Part shown: positions 1 to 7,929 of the stretch, piece after piece | How the letters are laid out: the number at the start of each line of letters is the position of its first letter | Numbering within the stretch: position 1 is the first letter of the stretch | From: Haemophilus parainfluenzae | Lineage (GTDB): Bacteria > Pseudomonadota > Gammaproteobacteria > Enterobacterales > Pasteurellaceae | DNA: 64,000 nucleotides | NCBI RefSeq assembly: GCF_003252795.1 | Contig: NZ_QEPQ01000003.1 | Location: 186,001 to 250,000 of the forward strand | Direction of reading: 5' to 3' | The notes under the pieces: model-generated | What the model saw: the letters and a program-made list of their open reading frames with translations, nothing else | The model's database searches: none | What the model was told of the DNA's origin: nothing | Made by a program: the position numbers and the translations under genes

Positions 1-279
1 ATGTCTGCCCGTTTAGGTTTCGCCATTGCAACCGTAACAAAACCCGATATTTTAATCGTAGATGAAGTATTAGCTGTCGGAGATTATGCTTTCCAACAAA
101 AATGTAAAGCAAGAATGGAAGAGTTATTAAGTGGTGGTACAACGCTTCTCTTTGTATCTCACTCTATTGAACAAGTAAAAGAGCTTTGCCAATACGCCAT
201 TTGGATTGATAAAGGTATTGTAAAAGCACAAGGTGATGTGAATTTGGTAGGCCAACAATATATGTCAACGTTTAATTAG
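1..279 (+). CDS. Polysaccharide ABC exporter ATPase, Wzt/KpsT type (3' end only)
   Basis: C-terminal 92 residues of an ABC ATPase whose start lies before the window; the first ATG is internal. It begins just after the expected signature motif: the visible GMSARLGFA stretch is typical of Wzt/RfbB/TagH polysaccharide and teichoic-acid exporters. The Walker B strand DILIVDE is at residues 16-22, followed by the family's AVGD loop, and the switch histidine is in the VSHS stretch. It would power export of an undecaprenyl-linked glycan across the inner membrane. The protein stops right after the nucleotide-binding domain, so it lacks the C-terminal carbohydrate-binding domain of long Wzt proteins. 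The gene ends 10 bp before the next one, with which it is probably co-transcribed. The permease partner must lie upstream. Confidence 0.85.
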   Translation: MSARLGFAIATVTKPDILIVDEVLAVGDYAFQQKCKARMEELLSGGTTLLFVSHSIEQVKELCQYAIWIDKGIVKAQGDVNLVGQQYMSTFN

Positions 280-289
280 GTTATTTTTT

Positions 290-1471
290 ATGTTAAAAAA
301 AATCTTCCATATTCTTAAAGAAAAATTTTTATTTAATTCTATGCTTTCTTTCTTAATCAAAGAACGCTATAAAATGAGTAAAGCTGCTAAAAATTACTCA
401 AAATCTAACCCTAATGGTACGATCAAGCCAATTAAGCAATTTGAAGCTTTTGACTACACTTCATTAAATAATGAAAATGTTATCTTGTTTGTTGTTTATG
501 CTCCTAAATCATTTCTAATGTATGAAAGATATTTTCAAATGTTAGAAAAATTAAATTATAAAATTGTAGCGATTTCTAATGGTACATTAAATTCAGATTT
601 TGTTGAAAAATTTAACGATAAAGTCGTCTTTATGGGCGAACGTGCGAATATTGGACGTGACTTCGGTACTTATAAAGAATTTATCCGTTTACTTCGTCAC
701 AAAAATGTAACGCCTAACAACCTTATTATTTGTAACGATTCTGTTTTTGCTAATTTAAAACAAAAAGATAATCGATTTATTGACTTCCTCATTAAAAGTG
801 AAAAAGAAGATTTTGTTGGTGTTGCGGAATATATGGGAAAACCAGGTTATCACGTTCAATCTTATTTCTTAAAATTTTCACATAATGTGCTAAAAGCACC
901 CAATTTTATTAAGTTTTGGGATAATTTCTTAATTAGCGATGATAGACGTTTGAATATTCATAATGGAGAAATTAAACTTTCTGCATCTATTTTAAAAGAT
1001 GGGTTTAAACCAGTTGTATTTTTAAGCACAGATAATGTTATCAATAAAATTGTTAGTTCAAAAGAGACCCTGCAAAAATTCTTAATTGAAGCCTCAGCGA
1101 ATAAACACTTAGATCAAAATGTTATCTCAAGTCTAAAATCTTTAAGTCTTGCTTTTTATGATAAAAAATCTACACCAGAACACATAGCTTATTATACTGC
1201 CTCTTTAAAACAAGAAATTTCTCGTATGATAGATCGATTTGGGATGATAGTAGTTTGTCCATTTTTTATTATCGATGAGTTTGGTTTTCCATTCTTAAAA
1301 CGTGATTTAGTCTATAGACAAATTACAGAATGGATGTTAATTCGTGAGCAAGGTAAGTTATTTGATCAAGATTTATTAAATGAATATGTTAATGATCAGC
1401 GTATTCGCTGTCGAGCTTGGAATCTTGGAAGTTTAAAAGACAAATTGATGTATCATACAGGTATGAATTAA
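290..1471 (+). CDS. RgpF-family polysaccharide synthesis protein
   Basis: A 393-residue cytoplasmic protein resembling the RgpF (rhamnan synthesis protein F) family, known from streptococcal rhamnose-glucose polysaccharide loci and from many Gram-negative O-antigen loci. The conserved NIGRDFGTYKE stretch at residues 120-130 and the following NLIICNDSVF stretch are what I recognise. The family is thought to contain glycosyltransferases that add sugars, often rhamnose or a side residue, to the growing glycan; the substrate here is unknown. The N-terminus (residues 1-45) is basic and could touch the membrane. It starts 10 bp after the ABC ATPase gene and ends 2 bp before the next start, so it is in the polysaccharide operon. 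Codon use is AT-rich like its neighbours. Confidence 0.75.
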   Translation: MLKKIFHILKEKFLFNSMLSFLIKERYKMSKAAKNYSKSNPNGTIKPIKQFEAFDYTSLNNENVILFVVYAPKSFLMYERYFQMLEKLNYKIVAISNGTLNSDFVEKFNDKVVFMGERANIGRDFGTYKEFIRLLRHKNVTPNNLIICNDSVFANLKQKDNRFIDFLIKSEKEDFVGVAEYMGKPGYHVQSYFLKFSHNVLKAPNFIKFWDNFLISDDRRLNIHNGEIKLSASILKDGFKPVVFLSTDNVINKIVSSKETLQKFLIEASANKHLDQNVISSLKSLSLAFYDKKSTPEHIAYYTASLKQEISRMIDRFGMIVVCPFFIIDEFGFPFLKRDLVYRQITEWMLIREQGKLFDQDLLNEYVNDQRIRCRAWNLGSLKDKLMYHTGMN

Positions 1472-1473
1472 AT

Positions 1474-3282
1474 ATGGAAAAGTCTTTTTTTAAAATCAAA
1501 GATAAACAATATGAGAAATTAATTAAATTTTTATTATCTATTATTTTTATCTCTGGAATATTATCTATATTTTATCGTTCTCCGATGTCTTGGCTAGATG
1601 AACAAATCCACTATGCTAGAGTTATTCAGTTATCTAATGGTGATATTTTTAAATCCATTGATAATGATAACTCTAAATGGGGGGGGGATATATCAAAAAA
1701 TCATCAGGAATTTATTGATCGCTCTATGTCAAAAATTGTTGCATCTCTTTCTTCAGGAGAAGACTCAATTATTAGTGATGACTGGAGTAACTATTATAAT
1801 GATCTAGATTATACTGAAGATAAACATTTTCATATAGCAACAGGCGCAGTACCTTATGTTCCTGCTGTTTATGGAATTTATGTTTTAGCTGCAGATTTTA
1901 ATAAAATATTGCATCTAAATATAGTAAATGAATATAAATTTATGAAATTATTAAATTTCATATTTTGTTATCTACTTATTTTAGCCACTGTAAGAGTGCT
2001 TCCTTATCATAAATTGGCTTTTTGTGCTATTTTTTTACTACCAACTACTATACTAACATTATCTTCTGTTACCGCAGATGCAATATCTTTTTCAATAAGT
2101 TTTTTATTCGCGGCATATACTCTCAATTTATTTAATAGAATAGCTAAAAGTAATAAAATTGATAAATCATCTATTATTTTTTATTTGATTATATCTATTG
2201 GAGTAATTATCTCAAAAATGCCCACATTTATGCTTATAGTGCTGTATATCCCTTTAATACTTAAAAATTACATTACTAATAAAAAGATCACTAAATTTAG
2301 TCTAATACTATTTTTCTCTGCATTGCTATTTGCAGCATTTACTCTGAGTTGGTTTTATCTTATTAAAGATATTAATACAGGGGCTTATCACGGAAAAAAT
2401 GATGTTAATACACTTGAACAAATAACATACATTATACATAATTTTAGTGAGTTTTTAACTACACTAATAAAATCAATTTTTAGTTATAACTTTTTAAATA
2501 TGCAGTTGGGGTATGCTGATAGATCTTATTATATGTATATACCAAATATATTTAGCTACCTATTTTTAATTGGTTTAATACTTTCATTCTTTATTCAAGA
2601 TCAAGAAGAAAATAAACAAAATTCGCTATTATCAATATTCTCAATATCTTCTTTTGTTTTAATTACAGTGTTAATTTTTACATTGCTCTATTTACAATTT
2701 ACTCAAGTAGGTGGAAAAGAGATTGCAGGGGTACAAGCTAGATACTTTATTCCATACTTTCCTCTACTCATTATTGCTTTTCCGTTTTTAAAAGTTAAGG
2801 AGGGATATGCCACTTTAAAGTATTTAGCTACATTTTTTATATTGCTCCCCTTGTTTTATTATTTATTGTTATTTTCTAATCAGCTTTTTACCAAGAAATC
2901 AGATAAACTTGATTATGAGGAAATTAACTCTATACCGTCTAGCCTAGAATACAATGGCTTTATCGATGAATTAAAGGTTAATGATAGTAGTATTTTTATT
3001 AGAGGTTGGGGGATGCTTTCTGATTTTAAAGACAGTAATCAAAAATTATTAATTTATACTAACAGCAATTATAAAATTGAATACATTAATAGAAACAGAA
3101 GAAATGATGTATCTAAAGCATTAAATAATGAATCACTTGATAATTCAGGATTCACACTAAAATTGATGTTTGATGAGAGTAAAAAGGAAAATTTTAAAAT
3201 TTGTATTATCTCTCAAGACAAATCTCTTGGGGAATATAAAATAAAAATGGAGAATCCTAATGCCATATACAACTGTGAGTAA
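1474..3282 (+). CDS. DUF2142-type multi-pass membrane protein, probable GT-C glycosyltransferase with G9 tract
   Basis: A 602-residue membrane protein with about ten hydrophobic segments between residues 15 and 470 and a soluble C-terminal domain of about 120 residues. An early SWLDEQIHYAR stretch and the late QARYFIPYFPLL stretch fit DUF2142, a family of putative GT-C-fold glycosyltransferases in surface-glycan loci. I chose ATG 1474: the in-frame ATG at 1417 would overlap the RgpF-like gene by 55 bp, and 1474 lies just after its stop. Nine consecutive G at 1679-1687 (codons 69-72) keep the frame open. With eight G the frame would close at 1807, and with ten at 1718. It precedes a GtrA-like flippase and a DPM1-like transferase, so it may be the polymer-modifying enzyme of a Gtr-style trio. 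Very AT-rich. Confidence 0.75.
   Translation: MEKSFFKIKDKQYEKLIKFLLSIIFISGILSIFYRSPMSWLDEQIHYARVIQLSNGDIFKSIDNDNSKWGGDISKNHQEFIDRSMSKIVASLSSGEDSIISDDWSNYYNDLDYTEDKHFHIATGAVPYVPAVYGIYVLAADFNKILHLNIVNEYKFMKLLNFIFCYLLILATVRVLPYHKLAFCAIFLLPTTILTLSSVTADAISFSISFLFAAYTLNLFNRIAKSNKIDKSSIIFYLIISIGVIISKMPTFMLIVLYIPLILKNYITNKKITKFSLILFFSALLFAAFTLSWFYLIKDINTGAYHGKNDVNTLEQITYIIHNFSEFLTTLIKSIFSYNFLNMQLGYADRSYYMYIPNIFSYLFLIGLILSFFIQDQEENKQNSLLSIFSISSFVLITVLIFTLLYLQFTQVGGKEIAGVQARYFIPYFPLLIIAFPFLKVKEGYATLKYLATFFILLPLFYYLLLFSNQLFTKKSDKLDYEEINSIPSSLEYNGFIDELKVNDSSIFIRGWGMLSDFKDSNQKLLIYTNSNYKIEYINRNRRNDVSKALNNESLDNSGFTLKLMFDESKKENFKICIISQDKSLGEYKIKMENPNAIYNCE
1679..1687 (+). repeat. Poly-G tract (G9) inside a coding sequence
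   Basis: Nine G in a row, spanning the TGG GGG GGG G of codons 69-72 in the DUF2142-type gene. Homopolymer G tracts of this length are classic slipped-strand hot spots. One-base changes in either direction create early stops (1718 or 1807), so this is a likely ON/OFF switch, drawn here in the ON state. Confidence 0.8.
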
Positions 3283-3285
3283 TCT

Positions 3286-3666
3286 ATGAAACTAGAAAAA
3301 CACAAACAATTCGTTATATTTCTTTTTGTAGGTGGTAGCTCAGCTTTAGTTGATATAGGGAGCTTATACTTATTTAATAAGATTTTATTATGGAATAATG
3401 AACTATCTATCTCTTTGGCATTTATATTAGGACTGGTATTTAATTATTTTTCACACACATACTTTACTTTTCAAGATAAAGCCAGTATCGGAAATCTAAT
3501 AAAATACCTCATTCTTGTTTTATTGAACTATATTAATACAATCATATTAATGTATCTTCTAACAGAATTCTTAGATATTGATATTATAATAGCGAAAGTA
3601 ATTACACTTCCAGTTATTGCAGTTACTACTTTCATTATATCCAAGATCTGGGTTTATAAAAATTAA
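3286..3666 (+). CDS. GtrA family membrane protein (polyprenyl-phosphate-sugar flippase type)
   Basis: A 126-residue protein with four predicted membrane helices at roughly residues 9-31, 39-59, 74-94 and 99-120, and the family's VGGSSALVDIG and FNYFSHTYFTF stretches. GtrA proteins are believed to flip undecaprenyl-phosphate-linked glucose or a related sugar to the periplasm, where a GT-C enzyme transfers it to a glycan. The gene sits 3 bp after the DUF2142-type gene and 14 bp before a DPM1-like glycosyltransferase. That is the expected company: charging enzyme, flippase and transferase. Length is normal for the family. The transported sugar cannot be read from the sequence. Confidence 0.85.
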   Translation: MKLEKHKQFVIFLFVGGSSALVDIGSLYLFNKILLWNNELSISLAFILGLVFNYFSHTYFTFQDKASIGNLIKYLILVLLNYINTIILMYLLTEFLDIDIIIAKVITLPVIAVTTFIISKIWVYKN

Positions 3667-3680
3667 AATAGGATTCATAT

Positions 3681-4655
3681 ATGATAGAAAATAAACGTAT
3701 TGCGGCTGTTGTTCCAAGCTATCGAGTTATTGCACATATCAAAAGTGTAATTTCAAAGATGCCTGATTATATTGATGTTATTTATATTGTAGATGATAAA
3801 TGCGATCAAAATAGTGGCAAATTTGTAGAAGACAACATTACAGACCCAAGAGTTAAGGTTATCTTTCACAAAGAAAATCAAGGTGTTGGTGGGGCTGTTA
3901 TCACTGGGTACCGTCAAGCTATTGAAGATAATATGGATATTGTTGTCAAAATTGATGGCGATGATCAAATGGATCCTACATTAGCTAGAAAATTTATTAC
4001 GCCCATTGTCAACGGTGAAGCCGATTACACAAAAGGAAATCGATTTTTCAATTTCTCAGATGCAAGTTCAATGCCTAAAGTCCGTCTATTTGGTAATATA
4101 GCACTCTCTTTTTTAACTAAATTATCTTCTGGATATTGGAAAACATTCGATCCTACTAATGGCTATACAGCCATTAGTACTGCAGTACTAAAACGCTTAG
4201 CATTAGATAAGATACAAAAACGTTATTTCTTTGAAAGTGATATTTTATTTCATCTTAATTTAGTACAAGCTAAGGTTATGGACATACCAATGATTGCTGT
4301 ATATGGAGACGAAATATCCAATTTGAAAATCAATAAGATATTTTTCCCTTTTCTTAAAGGGAATCTGAAAAATTTTTCTAAGCGGATATTCTATAAGTAT
4401 TTCTTACAAGACTTTAATGTAGCTTCGTTAGAACTTATATTTGGTATCTCATTGAGTTTATTTGGTACCATATTTGGGTTATATCATTGGTTTGTTAATA
4501 CGGGATTAAATGTTCAAACACCAACAGGTACTATTGTTGTTGCATTATTACCTATTTTAGTTGGAATATACCTATTATTATCATTCCTCTCTTACGATGT
4601 GAATAATATTCCCTCAGAAGCTATTTCTAAAAATCTAGATGATAAAGAAAACTAA
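3681..4655 (+). CDS. DPM1-like family 2 glycosyltransferase (GtrB-type, polyprenyl-phosphate sugar synthase)
   Basis: A 324-residue GT-A enzyme: N-terminal Rossmann-like domain with VVPSYR at residues 10-15, IVDDKCDQ near residues 36-43 and the metal-binding DGDDQ at 92-96. Two membrane segments lie in the C-terminal third (about residues 245-300). This matches the DPM1/GtrB group, which moves a sugar from a nucleotide donor to a polyprenyl phosphate on the cytoplasmic face. Together with the GtrA-like protein just upstream it would supply lipid-linked sugar for the DUF2142-type enzyme. Its 3' end overlaps the next gene by 17 bp. The sugar could be glucose, mannose or another hexose; the sequence does not settle this. 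Confidence 0.8.
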   Translation: MIENKRIAAVVPSYRVIAHIKSVISKMPDYIDVIYIVDDKCDQNSGKFVEDNITDPRVKVIFHKENQGVGGAVITGYRQAIEDNMDIVVKIDGDDQMDPTLARKFITPIVNGEADYTKGNRFFNFSDASSMPKVRLFGNIALSFLTKLSSGYWKTFDPTNGYTAISTAVLKRLALDKIQKRYFFESDILFHLNLVQAKVMDIPMIAVYGDEISNLKINKIFFPFLKGNLKNFSKRIFYKYFLQDFNVASLELIFGISLSLFGTIFGLYHWFVNTGLNVQTPTGTIVVALLPILVGIYLLLSFLSYDVNNIPSEAISKNLDDKEN

Positions 4656-5538
4656 TAAGAAACATTTTAATTATAATGTTATTGTATGCACCTTCAATGG
4701 TGCATCTTTCATATCAGAACAACTAAAGAGCATGTTATCGCAGCCTATTCTGCCACAAAAAATTATTATATCTGATGATGGTTCTTGCGATGAAACCCTT
4801 GCTATTGTTCAGCAAATTTTTGCTCAGGCTAACTTTGCGGCTTATCAAATTGTACAAGGTCCTAAAAAAGGCGTAATCGCTAATTTTCTGTCTGCCTTAA
4901 AGCATTGTGAAGCAGATTTTACTTTTTTAGCGGATCAAGATGATATTTGGCACTTGGACAAGATCACAGAATTTGCTCAAATGGCTAAAAAACAAAATAG
5001 TAATGTCCCAACTCTGACTTTCAGTGATGCTCGTTTGATTGATGAACAAAATAATGAAATTTCGCCAAGTTTTTTTACTTATCAGGCTTTGAGTGCGAAA
5101 TGCTTAAGTGATGATTCGATTTTGTATAAAAATTGTGTGCAAGGCGCAGCCTGTATGATCAATAGTGCTTTACGCAATCTGGCACTTAACTCTTTATCTT
5201 ATATTCAACTTTCCGATCTTTATATGCACGATTGGTGGTTGGCACTGTTAGCACGTTATTATGGTGAAATACAATTTATAGATAAGCCTTTACTAGATTA
5301 TCGTCAACATTGCCAAAATCAAGTGGGGGTGTTTAACCATAAATTGCGTCTATTTTATTATTTTATTCGATTTAAGTCTTACTGGAAAAATATTCGTCAG
5401 GCAATCCGGCAAGTTAAAATGTTTGAACAATTTACTACACAATATGGCAAACCACATTGTTTACCTCCCTCTTCAAAAAGAGAGTACCAAAGTGTGCCAA
5501 AATTAAAGCAGTGGCTATTATCCCTTTTGGTAAAATAA
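4639..5538 (+). CDS. Family 2 glycosyltransferase (rhamnosyltransferase-like)
   Basis: A 299-residue cytoplasmic glycosyltransferase with a VIVCTFNG start to the GT-A fold (residues 14-21), ISDDGSCD at 44-51 and the metal-binding ADQDDIW at 98-104. The last is typical of glycosyltransferases that extend O-antigen or rhamnan chains. The start at 4639 overlaps the preceding gene by 17 bp, implying translational coupling. Base composition is somewhat less AT-rich than in the four genes before it. It probably adds one residue of the repeat unit or the adaptor region; the donor is unknown. Confidence 0.8.
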   Translation: MIKKTNKKHFNYNVIVCTFNGASFISEQLKSMLSQPILPQKIIISDDGSCDETLAIVQQIFAQANFAAYQIVQGPKKGVIANFLSALKHCEADFTFLADQDDIWHLDKITEFAQMAKKQNSNVPTLTFSDARLIDEQNNEISPSFFTYQALSAKCLSDDSILYKNCVQGAACMINSALRNLALNSLSYIQLSDLYMHDWWLALLARYYGEIQFIDKPLLDYRQHCQNQVGVFNHKLRLFYYFIRFKSYWKNIRQAIRQVKMFEQFTTQYGKPHCLPPSSKREYQSVPKLKQWLLSLLVK

Positions 5539-5547
5539 GGACGAAAA

Positions 5548-6471
5548 ATGGCCGCTCTTCAATTTGTATTATGTGTACCAACTTATAACGCGGGTAATAA
5601 ATGGCAAGATTGGATCGTTGCCTATCAATCCCAATCCTTAAAAGCTGATAAAGTAATTGTGATTGATTCTTCCTCTTCTGATAATACGGTAAAATTAGCG
5701 GAAGAAGCAGGATTTTCAATCTATTCTATTCCGCAATCCGCCTTTAACCATGGTGGAACTCGTAATCAAGCGGTTGAATTTGGCAAAAGTTTTACTGATG
5801 TAGTGGTATTTATGACTCAAGATGCAATTTTAGCTTCATCAGATTCGTTAGCGAATTTGCTTGCTCCCTTTGTAGATCCTGAAGTGGCTGCTGTTTGTGG
5901 ACGACAGTTGCCACATCATGATGCAACACTGTTAGCCGCTCATGCCCGCTATTTTAATTATCCGTCTGAATCAAAAGTTAAATCACAGGTAGATATTTCT
6001 ACACTTGGAATAAAAGTAGCATTTATGTCAAATTCTTTTGCTGCCTATCGTCTATCAGTTTTTGAGGAATTAGGTGGATTCCCGGATAACACTATTCTAG
6101 CGGAAGATATGTATTTAACGGCAAAAATGATTTTATCGGGATATAAAGTTGCTTACTGCGCTGAGGCAACAGTATTTCACAGTCATAACTATACACTAAA
6201 ACAAGAATTCCAACGTTATTTTGATACAGGTGTATTTCAGCAAGAACAGAAATGGATTCAACAAAAATTTGGTAAGGCTGCTTCTGAGGGGAAAAGATTT
6301 GTATTGTCAGAATTAAAGTTTTTATCTATAAAGTCACCGCATTTAATTCCTAAGGCAATACTATCTACATTGGCTAAATTAATTGGTTTTAAATTAGGTT
6401 ATTATTACTATATGTTGCCTTATAAGTGGTGTAAGGCACTTAGTATGCATAAAGGATATTGGAATAAGTAA
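5548..6471 (+). CDS. Family 2 glycosyltransferase, RfbN-like (probable rhamnosyltransferase)
   Basis: A 307-residue glycosyltransferase. CVPTYNAGNKW at residues 9-19 opens the GT-A domain, FNHGGTRN at 66-73 is a hallmark of RfbN-type rhamnosyltransferases, MTQDA at 89-93 carries the metal-binding acidic position, and AEDMYLTAKM follows near residue 190. RfbN enzymes add L-rhamnose to a galactose-primed undecaprenyl lipid. This agrees with the WbaP-type initiator encoded immediately downstream (1 bp gap). A clear AAGGA ribosome site precedes the ATG. The sugar is inferred from family, not proven. Confidence 0.8.
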   Translation: MAALQFVLCVPTYNAGNKWQDWIVAYQSQSLKADKVIVIDSSSSDNTVKLAEEAGFSIYSIPQSAFNHGGTRNQAVEFGKSFTDVVVFMTQDAILASSDSLANLLAPFVDPEVAAVCGRQLPHHDATLLAAHARYFNYPSESKVKSQVDISTLGIKVAFMSNSFAAYRLSVFEELGGFPDNTILAEDMYLTAKMILSGYKVAYCAEATVFHSHNYTLKQEFQRYFDTGVFQQEQKWIQQKFGKAASEGKRFVLSELKFLSIKSPHLIPKAILSTLAKLIGFKLGYYYYMLPYKWCKALSMHKGYWNK

Positions 6472-6472
6472 C

Positions 6473-7891
6473 ATGAATAGAGCCAATTTTATTAAGTTTT
6501 TTCAAATTTCTATAGATTTTTTTTCTTTTGCGATTTCTATTTTTTTATCATCTTTCTTTTTGCTTGAAATTAGTGGGCGAGATGAACAATATTTTCCTGT
6601 CGAGCAGCTTTCCTCTTTTATTCTTATACATTGTCTTATGGGAGTCTGCTGTGTTATTTGGTTTTGGATTCGTTTGCGTCATTATACCTATCGCAAGCCA
6701 TTTTGGTTTGAGCTAAAAGAAATATTTAGAACATTATTAATTATTTTTGTTATTGAGCTGGCTATAGTTGCTTTTTCCCGTCTTTATGTTTCTCGTTATT
6801 TTTGGTCTGTAACTTGGCTTTTGGTTTTTACTTTAGTTCCATTGGGACGAATTTCAATCAAAAATTTACTTATTAAATTAGGGTGGTATTTAAAAGAAAC
6901 TATCATTATTGGAAATGGCAAGAATGCGAAAGAAGTATTTGATGCATTAAATAATGAACCATATTTAGGATTTGATATTAAGTTGTTTATAACTACTGAA
7001 GAATATAAGTCAGAGTTTATTGAAGGTGTGCCAGTAATGCGCCATAACCCTGAGTTATTGATCAAACTGGTTTCTCCAGAGTTCACGCAGTTTATTCTTG
7101 CTGTAGATGAGGAAAATAAAGTAAAACAAGATTTCTGGTTGCGTTATTTAATTCGAAAAGGTTGTCGTTCAATATCAGTTATTCCTGATTTCCGAGGTAT
7201 TCCACTTTATGGTACGGATATGTCTTTTTTGTTTAGCCATGAAATGGTACTGTTTCGAGTAAATAATAACTTAGCAAAACGGTCTTCTCGATTTATTAAA
7301 AGAGTCTTTGATATATTGGGTGCCTCTTTTCTTTTGATTTTTTTATTTCCATTATGTATCCCATTGTATTTTCTTATTAAGAAAGATGGTGGAAAACTAA
7401 TTTATGGGCATTCAAGAATTGGTCAAAATAAAAAAGAATTCAAATGTTTGAAGTTTAGAACTATGGTAAATAACTCTGATGAAGTTTTAGAAAGAATTTT
7501 AGCAACGGATAAAGATGCTCGTTTAGAATGGGAAAAAGATTTTAAACTTAAAAATGATCCTCGTATTACACCAATTGGAAGATGGCTAAGAGCAAGAAGT
7601 CTAGATGAACTGCCACAGCTTTGGAATGTTCTTAAAGGTGAAATGAGTTTGGTGGGCCCTAGACCAATAGTGAAAGAGGAGTTGCTTTATTACCAGGATG
7701 ATGTTGACTATTATCTTATGGCAAAACCTGGAATGACAGGTTTGTGGCAGGTTAGTGGACGAAATAACGTAAGTTACGATACTCGAGTCTATTTTGATAC
7801 CTGGTATGCTAAAAACTGGTCTTTATGGAATGATATCGTGATTCTATTTAAAACATTTAAAGTTGTATGGAAGAAGACCGGAGCTTATTAG
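6473..7891 (+). CDS. wbaP: Undecaprenyl-phosphate galactose phosphotransferase (WbaP/RfbP type)
   Basis: A 472-residue polyprenyl-phosphate hexose-1-phosphate transferase with four N-terminal membrane helices (about residues 8-130), a central domain, a re-entrant helix near residue 285 and the catalytic C-terminal domain. Visible catalytic-domain motifs are KFRTM at 327-331, DELPQLW at 378-384 and the following MSLVGPRP. It starts glycan assembly by placing galactose-1-phosphate (or a related hexose-1-phosphate) on undecaprenyl phosphate at the inner membrane. It is the last gene of the polysaccharide locus; a 38-bp gap separates it from pepB. Full length suggests a true WbaP rather than the shorter PglC form. 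Confidence 0.88.
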   Translation: MNRANFIKFFQISIDFFSFAISIFLSSFFLLEISGRDEQYFPVEQLSSFILIHCLMGVCCVIWFWIRLRHYTYRKPFWFELKEIFRTLLIIFVIELAIVAFSRLYVSRYFWSVTWLLVFTLVPLGRISIKNLLIKLGWYLKETIIIGNGKNAKEVFDALNNEPYLGFDIKLFITTEEYKSEFIEGVPVMRHNPELLIKLVSPEFTQFILAVDEENKVKQDFWLRYLIRKGCRSISVIPDFRGIPLYGTDMSFLFSHEMVLFRVNNNLAKRSSRFIKRVFDILGASFLLIFLFPLCIPLYFLIKKDGGKLIYGHSRIGQNKKEFKCLKFRTMVNNSDEVLERILATDKDARLEWEKDFKLKNDPRITPIGRWLRARSLDELPQLWNVLKGEMSLVGPRPIVKEELLYYQDDVDYYLMAKPGMTGLWQVSGRNNVSYDTRVYFDTWYAKNWSLWNDIVILFKTFKVVWKKTGAY

Positions 7892-7929
7892 CAAAGTAAC
7901 TTATGCAATAAATAAAGGAGAAGAACCAC

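Noticed and set aside
1417-1473. Longer start for the DUF2142 gene
   Set aside because: It lies inside the RgpF-like gene and adds polar residues unlike a membrane-protein N-terminus.
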